Below, piece by piece: positions 43,125-52,812 of a stretch of DNA of 64,000 nucleotides. The notes beneath the pieces were generated by a model. The model did no database searches and was not told where the DNA came from. It saw only the letters and a program-made list of their open reading frames with translations. Location of the stretch: assembly GCF_000710915.1 (NCBI RefSeq), contig NZ_BAUA01000174.1, positions 94,318-158,317 of the forward strand. Reading direction: 5' to 3'. The stretch is from Nocardia brasiliensis IFM 10847. Lineage in GTDB: Bacteria; Actinomycetota; Actinomycetes; Mycobacteriales; Mycobacteriaceae. How positions within the stretch are numbered: the stretch's first letter is position 1; each line of letters opens with the position of its first letter. A program made the translations under genes and the position numbers.

Positions 43125-43823
43125 TCACACGGGTGCCGGCTGGTTGGCAGGTGTGAGACGGAGGAGCGTGACACCGTAGGTGACCAACCACACGACCCAC
43201 AGCAACCAGCTGATCAAGCTGATCAGGGCAAGCGGACCGGCATGGTCGATGACCACGGGAGTGAGCGTCGCGGAGACGAAGAGCCCTGCGGCGGCAAGTA
43301 ATCCGACGGTGGCGTGCCAGCGGCGGATCAGCCCGGCCCGGCGACCGCCGAGCGACAGGCCGAGCAGGGCGACGGTGAGGAACACGCCGTTCAGCACGAA
43401 CAGTGCGTTGTGCAGCGCCCACAGTGCGGCGGTGCCGGAGCGCTCGGTGGTGGCGCTGAGGGCGAGGCGGATGGCGACCACGCCGACGAACGCGGCGGTT
43501 TGCAGCAGCAGCCCGGCGAAACCGACGAGCGACCAGGCCGAACCGGCGGACCGTTCGCGCGGCCAGATGGTCGCGACCGCGGCGGCGCCGAACACGATCA
43601 CGCAGCACCAGGCGGCGGGGGTGACACTCGACGAGAGCCCGACTGCACCGGATTCGGTGGTGAAGAAGGTGTTCACCTCCTCGATGTCCGCGCCGACGAC
43701 GGGCATGCCCGCGGGTTCGAGAACGAGGTTGGCACCGACAATGAGCGCGGCGAAGCCGATGGCGCCGAGGCCGCCGAACCGGGTGAACGGCCAGGCGCCA
43801 CCCGGCCATGTTTTAGTTGTCAT
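43125..43823 (-). CDS. Multi-helix membrane protein, divergent from TetR gene
   Basis: 232 residues with about seven hydrophobic helices (for example GLGAIGFAALIVGANLVL, LVGFAGLLLQTAAFVGVV, SLISWLLWVVWLVTYGVTLL). No family recognised. The ATG has no ribosome binding site; a TATATT -10-like element lies 6 nt upstream, so the mRNA is probably leaderless. The same sequence is a 13-bp palindrome, likely the operator of the divergent TetR gene. Possibly a transporter or stress membrane protein. Confidence 0.8.
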   Translation of the reverse strand: MTTKTWPGGAWPFTRFGGLGAIGFAALIVGANLVLEPAGMPVVGADIEEVNTFFTTESGAVGLSSSVTPAAWCCVIVFGAAAVATIWPRERSAGSAWSLVGFAGLLLQTAAFVGVVAIRLALSATTERSGTAALWALHNALFVLNGVFLTVALLGLSLGGRRAGLIRRWHATVGLLAAAGLFVSATLTPVVIDHAGPLALISLISWLLWVVWLVTYGVTLLRLTPANQPAPV

Positions 43824-43835
43824 ATATTGAATATA
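43823..43835. promoter_or_regulatory. Palindrome overlapping -10 element: candidate TetR operator
   Basis: TATATTGAATATA is a perfect odd-length palindrome. Read on the minus strand its first half is the -10 element of the membrane protein gene, ending 6 nt before its ATG. It is the most AT-rich point in the spacer to the TetR gene. Confidence 0.55.
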
Positions 43836-43862
43836 AGCATCATAAACCGAAAGGGGAACCCT

Positions 43863-44510
43863 ATGGCGGAAGAACAGGCACGCCGCCGCTATGACTCGTT
43901 GCGGCGGATCGCCCAGGCGCAGCAGACGAGCGCGGAGATCGCCCGCGCCGCCCGGGCCCTGTTCCTGGCCAACGGCTGGGCGGCGACGACCGTGCGCGAC
44001 GTGGCGAGCGAGGCGGGCGTTTCGGTGCCGACGGTCTACGCCGCCTACGGCAACAAGACCGGGCTGACCATGGCGCTGGCCGATGCCGCCGACCTCTCGG
44101 CGGACCTGCCGCACCTGCTCACCGAATTGGAGGCCGCCGATCCGGCCGGTCAGCTCACGGCGATGACGGCCTACGACCGCAGGCTGTTCGAGCGCGCGGG
44201 CGATGTCATCATCCTGCTGCGCGACGCCGGACGCACGGAACCCGAACTGGCACAGGCGTATCGGGACGCGCGCGGCCGGGCCGACGACGCCCACCGCCAG
44301 GTTCTCGGCTCGTGGCCGCCGGGCACCCTGCACCCCACCCTAGACCTCGCGACCGCGCTCGACATCTATGCGGCCCTCTGCAACATCGACGTCTACACCG
44401 AGCTCACCGCCGAACGCGGCTGGCCGCCGGAACGCGTCGAAAAGTGGTGGGCGGCAACGCTGATCCGCGAACTCCTCGCCTCGCCTCAGCAGAGCCCGGC
44501 GAGTTTGTAG
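43863..44510 (+). CDS. TetR-family transcriptional regulator
   Basis: 215 residues. Helix-turn-helix TTVRDVASEAGVSVPTVYAAYGNK at about residues 41-64. AAAGGGGAA lies 5 nt upstream of the ATG. Divergent from the membrane protein gene, 39 nt between start codons, and presumably its repressor. Its 3' end overlaps the convergent SpoU gene by 25 nt. Confidence 0.9.
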   Translation: MAEEQARRRYDSLRRIAQAQQTSAEIARAARALFLANGWAATTVRDVASEAGVSVPTVYAAYGNKTGLTMALADAADLSADLPHLLTELEAADPAGQLTAMTAYDRRLFERAGDVIILLRDAGRTEPELAQAYRDARGRADDAHRQVLGSWPPGTLHPTLDLATALDIYAALCNIDVYTELTAERGWPPERVEKWWAATLIRELLASPQQSPASL

Positions 44511-45004
44511 AGGACCAGCGACCCGGCCACGGCGACATTGAGACTGTGCCCGGTGCCGATCATCGGGATCTCGACGGCCACGTCGAGCAACTCGAGCCCC
44601 TCCGGCGGGATGCCGGTGGATTCGTGTCCGAGGACGATGACGGTGCGCCGCCGGGCGGTCGGGAGATCGGCGAGCCGGATCGATTCGTCGGTGAGTTCGA
44701 CGCCGACGATGGCGGAGCCGCCGGCGCGCTGACGGGCGAGCCAGCGCTCGACCCGGCCGTCGATCCAGTGCACGCACTGATGTTTTCGCAGCGTGTTGCC
44801 GTGGGCGAGGGCATCGGGCACCCACGGTTTGCGCGGTACGGCGAGGCAGGCCCCGACCGCGTCGCAGGTGCGCAGGAGGGTGCCCAGGTTGACGCCGTGC
44901 TTGGGCCACAGCGGCGCGATGAGCAGATGATTCCAGCAGCCGTGCGCGCGCGGCCTGCGTTGCCTGCGCAATTCCGGGCGGGATTTCACCCGCGCGGCCG
45001 TCAT
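44486..45004 (-). CDS. SpoU/TrmH-family RNA 2'-O-methyltransferase
   Basis: 172 residues of SPOUT fold that methylates ribose in tRNA or rRNA with SAM. Motif 1 NLGTLLRTCDAVGA, motif 2 VIVLGHESTGIP and motif 3 IPMIGTGHSLNVAVAGSLVLY are all present. ATG at 45004 is used; the frame extends upstream but without family sequence. Overlaps the convergent TetR gene by 25 nt. Target nucleotide unknown. Confidence 0.9.
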   Translation of the reverse strand: MTAARVKSRPELRRQRRPRAHGCWNHLLIAPLWPKHGVNLGTLLRTCDAVGACLAVPRKPWVPDALAHGNTLRKHQCVHWIDGRVERWLARQRAGGSAIVGVELTDESIRLADLPTARRRTVIVLGHESTGIPPEGLELLDVAVEIPMIGTGHSLNVAVAGSLVLYKLAGLC

Positions 45005-45139
45005 CGGTGGGCGGGAAGAGCCTTCCCGTGGCAGAGAACAGAATTCATGGGAATGGATGCTTCGCGGCGCATCGGGGCCATCGTCGAGGACAGTTCGCGG
45101 CAACGGCCGCGTATCCACGATACGGCACCTTCGTGCGTA

Positions 45140-46027
45140 TCACGGCCGCAGCACCGACACCAAGAACTCGGTCTGGTCGTACACCGCCTTCTCGAAGGTG
45201 TCATCGAAGTAGATGTCGAAATGCCCCACCGGGTAACGCTTCACGACCGCGTGCTTGGTCCGTTCGGCGGCGCGCAGCGCGGGCTTGACCGGGGTGATCG
45301 AATCGTTGTCGGCGAGGGCGTACAGCACCGGCATCTTCAGTGCCTTGGCGCGCCGGCCGGGCTTGTCGAACATCGCCGAAAAGGCGATGCGGGCAGCTAC
45401 TTTCGGCTTGTAGTGCTCGCTCTCCTCGGCCAGCCTGCCGTTGCCCTCCGGCACGTCGGTCGCGCTCATCAGCGCGGCGGAACGCTTGCGGCCGGCTAAT
45501 CGGATGCCGATGGGCTTGCGCCGCAGCGGGCCGATGAGCAGGTCGGTGGCGGCGATGGCGGTCACCTTGGTCAGGCTGATCGGGCCCTTCGCCAGCGCGC
45601 TGGACCAGCCGCTGGTGAACGGCACCTGCACCACCACCGCGGCCAGGTAGTCGTCCTCGGGGGCCACCGCCAGCACGTGACCGGCACTGAACGAGGTGCC
45701 CCACAGGGCGATTCGGGTCGCGTCGATGCCGCGGATGGTGCGCGCGAACGCGATGGCGGCGCGCCAGTCGTCGCGCTGCTTGCCGATCCGGATGAGCTGG
45801 CGCGGTTCGCCCTGGCTCGCACCGAAGTTGCGGTAATCGAACACGAGGACGGCCATGCCCGCGGCGGCGAAGCGTCGCGCGTACCGATCGAGCCCCATCT
45901 CGCGGTTCGCCCCCAGGCCGTGTCCCATGACAACGAGCGGGCGGGGCTTGGGCGCGCCGTCCGGGCGGTAGAGCCAGGCGGCACACTGCTCGCTTCCGGA
46001 CGGGAAGCCGACCTCGACACGTTCCAT
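45140..46027 (-). CDS. Alpha/beta hydrolase
   Basis: 295 residues, esterase/thioesterase-like fold. Oxyanion-hole GHGLGANRE, nucleophile in LWGTSFSAGHVLA, a late Asp in YALADNDSITP and catalytic His in YPVGHFDIYF. It resembles the dienelactone/acyl-ester hydrolase branch found in several copies in Nocardia and Mycobacterium. ATG at 46027 gives MERVEVGFPSGSEQ. Substrate unknown. Confidence 0.88.
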   Translation of the reverse strand: MERVEVGFPSGSEQCAAWLYRPDGAPKPRPLVVMGHGLGANREMGLDRYARRFAAAGMAVLVFDYRNFGASQGEPRQLIRIGKQRDDWRAAIAFARTIRGIDATRIALWGTSFSAGHVLAVAPEDDYLAAVVVQVPFTSGWSSALAKGPISLTKVTAIAATDLLIGPLRRKPIGIRLAGRKRSAALMSATDVPEGNGRLAEESEHYKPKVAARIAFSAMFDKPGRRAKALKMPVLYALADNDSITPVKPALRAAERTKHAVVKRYPVGHFDIYFDDTFEKAVYDQTEFLVSVLRP

Positions 46028-46097
46028 GGCACACCACCGTACTGCGTCCGCGGCCCCCGCACCCTGGCGGAGTCTGCCATGCCGAGTACTCTGGCAG

Positions 46098-46520
<423 letters not shown>

Positions 46521-46705
46521 CCGCTCGGGCCGGATCCGCCCGTGCCGGCGGTCCCCGGGCGAACGCCACGTGAACGGGTGAGATCCATTCCGTAGCCAGC
46601 TGATTGGATCGGTCAGGACGCGCGCGATACCAGTATTGTCGGTCGCGTTTTGTGCGGTGTGCCCGATTCGGCGCGGCCGCGAGATCGATCGCTAGGAGAT
46701 TTGCC

Positions 46706-47143
46706 ATCAACGTTCAGAGCATGTCGCGCCGGATGAGCGTCCTCGCCGCCGCGGCGGCCGTGGCCACCGTGGCCTGCCTCGGCCCGGCCGTCGCCGCCCC
46801 GACGCCTGCCACCGCGCCGCCGAACAAAGTCGATGTCACCGGCGCCGAACGCACCGGTGGGGACGTGCTGGTGTCGGTGACCTACCTGTGCGAGCCCGTC
46901 GATGCTCCGGTGACACTGCAGGTGTTCATCCGCCGTGCGGAGGGCGAGCAGACGCTCGGCGCGAAGTCCGCGGCCACCTGCGACGGCACGCCGCAGACGC
47001 AGCGGGCCACCGCGACGAAGGTGGCTGATGCCGAACCGTTCACCCCCGAATCCGACCAGAGCGTGCGGGTTTTCGCGTCGCTGTTCAACGGAGACAAGGC
47101 GCTCGAGGGCGGCACGGCGTTGAAGCGGCTGACTCTGAAATAG
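46706..47143 (+). CDS. Small secreted protein
   Basis: About 140 residues with an N-terminal signal peptide (MSRRMSVLAAAAAVATVACL, cleavage near AVA-AP) and a small beta-rich domain with two Cys (VTYLCEPVDAP, AATCDGTPQ). The first ATG is at 46721 but has no ribosome binding site in range; AGGAG at 46694-46698 is perfectly spaced (7 nt) for an in-frame ATC at 46706, so a rare ATC start is possible. No family recognised. Confidence 0.72.
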   Translation: MNVQSMSRRMSVLAAAAAVATVACLGPAVAAPTPATAPPNKVDVTGAERTGGDVLVSVTYLCEPVDAPVTLQVFIRRAEGEQTLGAKSAATCDGTPQTQRATATKVADAEPFTPESDQSVRVFASLFNGDKALEGGTALKRLTLK

Positions 47144-47248
47144 TCTGCGTGCCCGCCGGGTTCGGTGTCATGATGGAAGCAGCTGCGGGGCCGCAGCGTC
47201 CAGGCACCCGCCTCTGCTGTCTGCGGACGCGATTCAGGTGGGCGGGCC

Positions 47249-48118
47249 ATGGATTTCCTGACGATCGTCGGCAGCATCTTCGGCTTGGGCGCGGTGGCGG
47301 GCGCGATCGCCACCGCCACGAGCGCCCGGGTGGTCGCGCAGTACGAGAAGGGATTGGTCTTCCGGTTCGGCCGGGTGATCGCGACGCGAGATCCCGGGCT
47401 GCGCTTGCTGATTCCGTTCGTGGACCGGATGCAGAAGGTGTCGACGCAGATCGTCACCCTGCCGATTCCCGCGCAGGACGGCATCACTCGGGACAACGTG
47501 ACGGTCCGGGTGGACGCGGTGGTGTACTTCCGGGTGTTCGATCCGGTGCTGGCGGTGGTGGAGGTGCAGAACTATCTGTTCGCCGTCGGCCAGGTGGCGC
47601 AGACCTCGCTGCGTTCGATCATCGGCAAGAGCGACCTGGACAGTCTGCTGTCCAACCGCGAAGAACTGAACAAGGGCCTGGAGATCATGATCGACAGCCC
47701 GGCGCTGGGCTGGGGTGTGCACATCGATCGGGTGGAGATCAAGGATGTCGCACTGCCGGATGCGCTGAAGCGCTCGATGTCCCGGCAGGCCGAGGCCGAA
47801 CGCGAACGCCGGGCCCGCGTCATCTCCGCGGAGGGCGAGCTACAAGCCTCGCAGATGTTGGCGCAGGCGGGCGAGCAGATGTCGCAATCGCCCGCCTCGC
47901 TGCAGCTGCGCCTGCTCGAAACCGTGGTTCAGGTTGCGGCCGAGAAGAATTCGACCTTAGTTCTGCCCTTCCCCGTGGAACTGCTGCGCTTCCTCGAGCG
48001 CAGCACCCCGCCCACCGCGGCCCCCGCCACCCAGCAACCCGAACTCCCCACCACCGACCAACCGCAAGAACTGAATCCCCCCGACAACCCGCCGCCCCCC
48101 AAACAAATCGCCACCTAG
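47249..48118 (+). CDS. SPFH/Band 7 (stomatin/slipin-like) protein
   Basis: 289 residues. One N-terminal hydrophobic segment (FLTIVGSIFGLGAVAGAIAT) is followed by the SPFH domain (EKGLVFRFGRVIATRDPGLR, then VDAVVYFRVFDP) and a helical coiled coil EAERERRARVISAEGELQAS. The last 45 residues are Pro-rich and disordered. Such proteins scaffold membrane microdomains and often pair with an NfeD protease, which is not seen adjacent here. Confidence 0.92.
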   Translation: MDFLTIVGSIFGLGAVAGAIATATSARVVAQYEKGLVFRFGRVIATRDPGLRLLIPFVDRMQKVSTQIVTLPIPAQDGITRDNVTVRVDAVVYFRVFDPVLAVVEVQNYLFAVGQVAQTSLRSIIGKSDLDSLLSNREELNKGLEIMIDSPALGWGVHIDRVEIKDVALPDALKRSMSRQAEAERERRARVISAEGELQASQMLAQAGEQMSQSPASLQLRLLETVVQVAAEKNSTLVLPFPVELLRFLERSTPPTAAPATQQPELPTTDQPQELNPPDNPPPPKQIAT

Positions 48119-48210
48119 ACGTGATGCCGCGGGCGTATACCGATACGGGTACGGCGGCCGCTTTTCGGGCGCCGCCGGGTATCCCGCATCGGTAATCGAA
48201 ACAGCGCGGC

Positions 48211-48588
48211 TCAGCACATCATCTTGGCCATCTGATAGATGGCCTTCGACTCCTCGGTGGTCGCCTCGGTCTTGCCGGAGGCCCGCTTGATGATGTTCTT
48301 GACGACCTCGTCCTCGGACTTGCCCGCCTTGATGTCCTTGCAGGTGTCACTCAGCACGGTGGAGATCTTCGCGTCGTCCTTGCCCTCGGCGAGTTTCGGG
48401 AACGCACCGCGGAAGCTGACGACGAACGCGCCCGCCTTCACGTTGTCGACGACCTGGGTGTCGCCGCTCGACTGCGCGGTGGTGGAAGAGGAGGCGGCAT
48501 CGGTGGTGGCCTTGTCGTCCCCGCAGCCGGTGAGCAGCAGGGCAAAGAGGGTCGCGCTGGCCGCGAGAGCGGCGGTAGTTCTGATCAC
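48211..48588 (-). CDS. DUF732-like lipoprotein
   Basis: 125 residues, start GTG 48588. Signal peptide IRTTAALAASATLFALLLTGC with lipobox LLTGC. After a Ser/Thr-rich linker comes a small helical domain with Cys in DTCKDIKAGKSEDEVVKN and a terminal Cys, matching the pattern of mycobacterial DUF732 proteins (two Cys forming a disulfide). Function unknown. The domain name is my judgement of the pattern. Confidence 0.78.
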   Translation of the reverse strand: MIRTTAALAASATLFALLLTGCGDDKATTDAASSSTTAQSSGDTQVVDNVKAGAFVVSFRGAFPKLAEGKDDAKISTVLSDTCKDIKAGKSEDEVVKNIIKRASGKTEATTEESKAIYQMAKMMC

Positions 48589-48674
48589 GGAGCGCGATGC
48601 TAGCGGGCCGGAACCAAAGTCGCCTCCCGTCCGGTGAACGGGAGGCGACATGTTGTGGCAGAAGGTTTGTCGCC

Positions 48675-48767
48675 TCAGACCGGGGAGACGACGAAGACCT
48701 GGGCCCAATAGGCTGCCTGGTCCGCGCCGATCAGCGGGGCCAGGTAGTCGAACAAGATCGATGACAT
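48675..48767 (-). CDS. Possible 30-residue peptide
   Basis: ATG 48767 to TGA 48675 encodes SSILFDYLAPLIGADQAAYW and a hydrophobic C-terminus ending VSPV. GGAG lies 10 nt upstream. The sequence is compact and aromatic, unlike random GC-rich frames, but it is short and unsupported by homology. Confidence 0.35.
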   Translation of the reverse strand: MSSILFDYLAPLIGADQAAYWAQVFVVSPV

Positions 48768-49020
48768 AGCTACGGAACTCCCAATTGTCGACGTACAGGA
48801 CATTTCAGAATGTGCGGGCCGAATGTGAGCCACGCTACGGCGGGCAACGTTAGCAGCCACGTCGGCGGCCTGCCTGCCATGCCGGGCCGCCATGCCGATG
48901 CGCGAGTAACTAGCCGGACCGTGATCGACGTCATAAAGTAGGGGCCGTCGGCTTGGCCCGTTTGCCGGGCCGCGACGTTCCCTTCACACTTCGAATGCGG
49001 GAAAGCAGGTCTCAACTCAT

Positions 49021-49353
49021 ATGCGGATTGTTCGCTCACTGGTCGCCGGCGCGTTGATCGCCGGTGCTGCTTCGGTTTTCGCCATGCTGGGGGCCGGTTC
49101 CGCCGGTGCCGTAGCGGTGACGCCGCTGCCTGGCGGGGTGCAGGTCGACCTCAGCCCGGCCGACACGGTCTGGGTCGCCCAGAACCGTTTCGGGCAGACC
49201 CTCGCCGGTCTGCCCCATCCTTCGGCGCCTTCCTTCGGTCAGGCGCTGGACGCGGCCGCCGCGGTGTCGGCGGCGGTCCCGGGCGGACATGTCACCTTCA
49301 CCGTGTACGGGCCGCTCGATTCGTTGAACGGCACCATGCTGGCGTTGCAGTAG
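49021..49353 (+). CDS. Small secreted protein
   Basis: 110 residues. Signal peptide RIVRSLVAGALIAGAASVF with cleavage near SAGA-VAV. The mature domain is Pro/Gly/Val-rich (PLPGGVQVDLSPADTVWVAQ) with no Cys. GAAAGCAGG lies upstream of the ATG. Unknown family; may be a cell-envelope protein. Next to but not clearly cotranscribed with the RNB gene, 16 nt downstream. Confidence 0.75.
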   Translation: MRIVRSLVAGALIAGAASVFAMLGAGSAGAVAVTPLPGGVQVDLSPADTVWVAQNRFGQTLAGLPHPSAPSFGQALDAAAAVSAAVPGGHVTFTVYGPLDSLNGTMLALQ

Positions 49354-49369
49354 GACTGGCACACCCAGC

Positions 49370-50803
49370 GTGGAATTGCATCAGCGGATCGTCTCGGCGC
49401 CGGTCGACTTCGGCGCCATCCGTTCCGAATTCGGTTTGGCCTCGGCGTACCCCGCCGAGGCCACCGCGGAAGCCCGCGACGCGTCCGACGCGTTCGCGGG
49501 CGACCGGAACGATCGCACCGACATCCCGTTCGTGACGATCGACCCACCGGGCGCCATGGATCTGGACCAGGCCCTGCACCTGGAGCGCACCGGCACCGGC
49601 TTCCTGCTGCACTACGCCATCGCCGACGTGGGCGCCGTGATCGATCCCGACGGCGTGCTCGCCAAAGAGTCCGGCGCCAGGGGACAAACCTTCTATCTGC
49701 CCGACGGCACGGTGCCGCTGCATCCGCCGGTGCTGTCCGAAGGCGCCGCCAGCCTGCTGCCGCAGCAGCGGCGCCCGGCCGCGCTGTGGACCATCGAACT
49801 CGACGAAAACGCCGAACCGCAACGGTTTTCGGTGCAACGCGCGCTGGTGTGCTCGCGCGCCAGGCTCGACTACGCGGGCGTTCAGGCCGACGCCGACGCA
49901 GGCCGCCTGCACCCCTCGATCGCAGCCCTGCCGGAGTTCGGCAAGCGGCGCATCGCGGCGGGACTGGCTCGCGGCGCGATCGGCTTGCGGCTACCCGCGC
50001 AGAGCATCGTCCGCGACGACCGCTCGCCGGGGCACTGGCGACTGATCGTGGAACCGCGCACCGCCGCCGACGACTGGAACGAGCAGGTCTCGCTGCTCAC
50101 CGGGATGTGCGCGGCCCGCATCATGCTCGACGCGGCCGCCCCCGCACTGTTGCGCACCATGCCGCCGCCCGCCGATTCGGCGATCGCGTCCATGCGCCGG
50201 ACCGCGGCCGCGCTGGGCGTCGCATGGCCCGAAGCGCAGCCGGTAGGGCAGATGCTCGCCGGACTGGATCCGAACACCCCGGCCGCGCTGGTGCTGATGT
50301 CGGAGGCGACCAGTCTGCTGCGCGGCGCGTCCTACACCGTGGTGAACGGCGATACGACCGGGGCAGCCCCGGAAACGTTGCAGCACAGCGCGATGCACGC
50401 GCCGTACACACATGTCACCGCGCCGCTGCGCAGGCTGGTCGACCGCTACGCCACCGAGATCTGCCTGGCTCGCTGCGCGGGAACCGAAGTGCCGCAGTGG
50501 GTTACCGACGGTCTCGCCGACACCGCGGACACCATGCGCCGCAGCGACGCGATCGCGAACAAGGTCGAACGCGCCTGTATCGACCTCACGGAGGCGACGC
50601 TGCTCGCCGAACGCGCGGGCGCGGAGTTCGACGCGGTCGTGGTGCGTGAAGCCAACGGCAACCGCGCCGCCGAGATCTTCATCGCCGACCCGCCTGTGCT
50701 CGGGCCGTGTACCGGCGAGCCACCGGAAGGCGAACAGGTGCGCGTCCGCCTGACCGCCGCCGACCCCACCACCCGCAAGATAGCCTTCGCCTACACGCCC
50801 TGA
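49370..50803 (+). CDS. RNB-domain ribonuclease
   Basis: 477 residues. The RNase II/R catalytic domain with acidic metal site FVTIDPPGAMDLDQALHL (residues 54-71) and HYAIADVGAVIDPDG; the active-site region continues to MHAPYTHVTAPLRRLVDRYA. No cold-shock or S1 RNA-binding domain is present, as in the short actinobacterial RNB proteins. GTG start. Probably a 3'-5' exonuclease on RNA. Confidence 0.9.
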   Translation: MELHQRIVSAPVDFGAIRSEFGLASAYPAEATAEARDASDAFAGDRNDRTDIPFVTIDPPGAMDLDQALHLERTGTGFLLHYAIADVGAVIDPDGVLAKESGARGQTFYLPDGTVPLHPPVLSEGAASLLPQQRRPAALWTIELDENAEPQRFSVQRALVCSRARLDYAGVQADADAGRLHPSIAALPEFGKRRIAAGLARGAIGLRLPAQSIVRDDRSPGHWRLIVEPRTAADDWNEQVSLLTGMCAARIMLDAAAPALLRTMPPPADSAIASMRRTAAALGVAWPEAQPVGQMLAGLDPNTPAALVLMSEATSLLRGASYTVVNGDTTGAAPETLQHSAMHAPYTHVTAPLRRLVDRYATEICLARCAGTEVPQWVTDGLADTADTMRRSDAIANKVERACIDLTEATLLAERAGAEFDAVVVREANGNRAAEIFIADPPVLGPCTGEPPEGEQVRVRLTAADPTTRKIAFAYTP

Positions 50804-50943
50804 ACCCGGCGTCGCGCCGTCCGTTGAACGCCGTGAGTGCGCCTGACTCTGCGGCGAGGCGGATGCGGCAGGTGTATGCGGTGCGGGGTGACGAGATGCG
50901 GGCGGTACGGCTTGCCGGGCAGCGCGCGCAGGGTTGGAACGCG

Positions 50944-51831
50944 CTATTCGCCGTTGGCGGTCAGAGCGGTAGCGGCTTCGGGGTAGCGGCTCAAGGCCTG
51001 GCGGGCGGCGGTGTCTTCGGCGCCGGCGAGGATGCGGTACAGGGCCGGGTCTTCGCCCGCGGCGCCGGCGTCGGCGGCGATGCCGTAGAGCGCGTGCTGG
51101 GATTCGACGGCGTCGCGGTGGTCGCCCAGGACGGTCTGCAGCCGTTTGGCGCGAGCGCCGAGGCCGGTCGCCGCGGCGGCGAGCACCTGCTCGGCGGCCT
51201 CGCAGGAGTAGCGTAAACGCTTGGCGCTCTTGCGGATATCGTGCAGCAGTTCGACCCGCTCGTCCGCCGTCACGGTGGGCTCGAGCTGGATCAACCGTTC
51301 GACCCGCTCGCGATCACGTTGCAGCACAACACCGAAGAACTCGGCGGCCGACACTTCGGCGCGCCGCGCTCGCAACGGTGGTTCGGTGCGCCAATGCGTG
51401 AGTTCATCGCGCAGGTCACGGTAGCGCGGGCTCGCCAGCGCGAGCAGGACATCGGCGTGCGCGGCGGCGTAGCGCTCCTGCTGGGCGGTGACCAGCCTGG
51501 CCGTCACCGGCGCCAGCTCGGTCTCCGAATGTTCGCCCTGCTGAGCGTGTTTGGTCAGCAGGGTCGCGAAACGCTCACCGCGCACCTCGGCGTCGCGGGC
51601 CACGCCGAGAACACCGGCCAGCCACTTGAGCTCCTCGCCCATCGAGGCGGCCAGGGATCGCTCGAAAAGGCTGCGGTAGGACCGCAATACGCTGCGCAGC
51701 CGACGGGTCGCGACCCGCATCTGGTGCACCGAATCGGGGGCGTCGGCCCGCACGTCGGGTTCGGCGGCCAGCAGCCGGTCGACATCGTCGCGTAGTGCCG
51801 CGATGATCGCGTTACCGGCTGTGGCCGTCAT
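50944..51831 (-). CDS. CHAD-domain protein
   Basis: 295 residues, all helical, with the conserved His/Arg/Lys pattern of CHAD domains: DSVHQMRVATRRLRSVLRSY in the first half and LLHDIRKSAKRLRYSCEAAE in the second. These bind polyphosphate. No CYTH domain is attached. It precedes pip on the minus strand (pip ends 3 nt beyond its start), so they are probably cotranscribed. Confidence 0.92.
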   Translation of the reverse strand: MTATAGNAIIAALRDDVDRLLAAEPDVRADAPDSVHQMRVATRRLRSVLRSYRSLFERSLAASMGEELKWLAGVLGVARDAEVRGERFATLLTKHAQQGEHSETELAPVTARLVTAQQERYAAAHADVLLALASPRYRDLRDELTHWRTEPPLRARRAEVSAAEFFGVVLQRDRERVERLIQLEPTVTADERVELLHDIRKSAKRLRYSCEAAEQVLAAAATGLGARAKRLQTVLGDHRDAVESQHALYGIAADAGAAGEDPALYRILAGAEDTAARQALSRYPEAATALTANGE

Positions 51832-51834
51832 GGG

Positions 51835-52812
51835 TTACCCCGCCTTCGCGAATCGGTCGGTGGCTTCGACCAGGTGGTGCGTGATGCCTGGTTCGTTCGC
51901 CGCGTGGCCCGCGTCGTCCACGATGTGCAGCTCCGAGTTCGGCAGCGCCTTGTGCAGATCCCACGCGCTCACCGCGGGGCAGACGATGTCGTGGCGCCCC
52001 TGCACGATGACCGTCGGGATATGGGAAATGGTACCGGCGTCACGGAGTAGCTGGCCCTCTTCGAGGAACCCGCGGTGCTGGAAGTAGTGGTTCTCGATTC
52101 GGGCGAACGCCAACGCGAACCGCGGCTCGGCGGTTTCGGCGACCCGATCCGGTTGCGGCAGTAGCGCACTCGTCGCACCCTCCCAGGTGGACCAGGCGAT
52201 CGCGGCCGCGAGCGCGACCTGTTCGTCCGGGGAGTGCAGCAGCCGGTGATAGACCGCGACGAGGTCTTCGCCGCGTTCGGCCTCGGGCACCGGCGCGAGG
52301 AACTTCTCCCACTCGTCGGGGTACACGTAGCCCGCCGCACCGTTGTAGTACCAGTCGATTTCCTTGCGGCGCAACAGGAATATGCCGCGCAACACCAGTT
52401 CGGTGACTCGCTCCGGGTGCGTCTGGGCGTAGGCCAGCGCGAGCGTCGAACCCCACGAGCCGCCGAACACCTGCCAGCGGTCGATGTCGAGATGTGTACG
52501 CAGCGCCTCCAGGTCGGCGATCAGATGCTGGGTGGTGTTGGTCGCCAGGTCCGCGTTGTCGGCGAGGTGCGGGGTGGACTGTCCGCAACCGCGTTGATCG
52601 AGCAGCACGATCCGGTAGGCCGCCGGGTCGAAGAACTGCCGCTGATACGGCGAGGTGCCGCCGCCGGGCCCGCCGTGCAGGAACACCACCGGTTTGCCGT
52701 CGGGGTTGCCGCTGACCTCCCAATAGACCGCCTGGCCGTCGCCGACGTCGAGCAGCCCGGTGTCGTACGGCTCGATCTCGGGGTACAGCGTGCGCAGCGT
52801 GGTGCCCGCCAT
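51835..52812 (-). CDS. pip: Prolyl aminopeptidase
   Basis: 325-residue alpha/beta hydrolase that removes N-terminal proline. Motifs: oxyanion FLHGGPGGGTSPYQRQFFDP, nucleophile Ser119 in GGSWGSTLAL, Asp in VQGRHDIVCP and His in DAGHAANEPG. ATG at 52812 overlaps the stop of the upstream lipoprotein gene by one base (TGATG), so translation is coupled; CHAD gene follows. Confidence 0.94.
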   Translation of the reverse strand: MAGTTLRTLYPEIEPYDTGLLDVGDGQAVYWEVSGNPDGKPVVFLHGGPGGGTSPYQRQFFDPAAYRIVLLDQRGCGQSTPHLADNADLATNTTQHLIADLEALRTHLDIDRWQVFGGSWGSTLALAYAQTHPERVTELVLRGIFLLRRKEIDWYYNGAAGYVYPDEWEKFLAPVPEAERGEDLVAVYHRLLHSPDEQVALAAAIAWSTWEGATSALLPQPDRVAETAEPRFALAFARIENHYFQHRGFLEEGQLLRDAGTISHIPTVIVQGRHDIVCPAVSAWDLHKALPNSELHIVDDAGHAANEPGITHHLVEATDRFAKAG

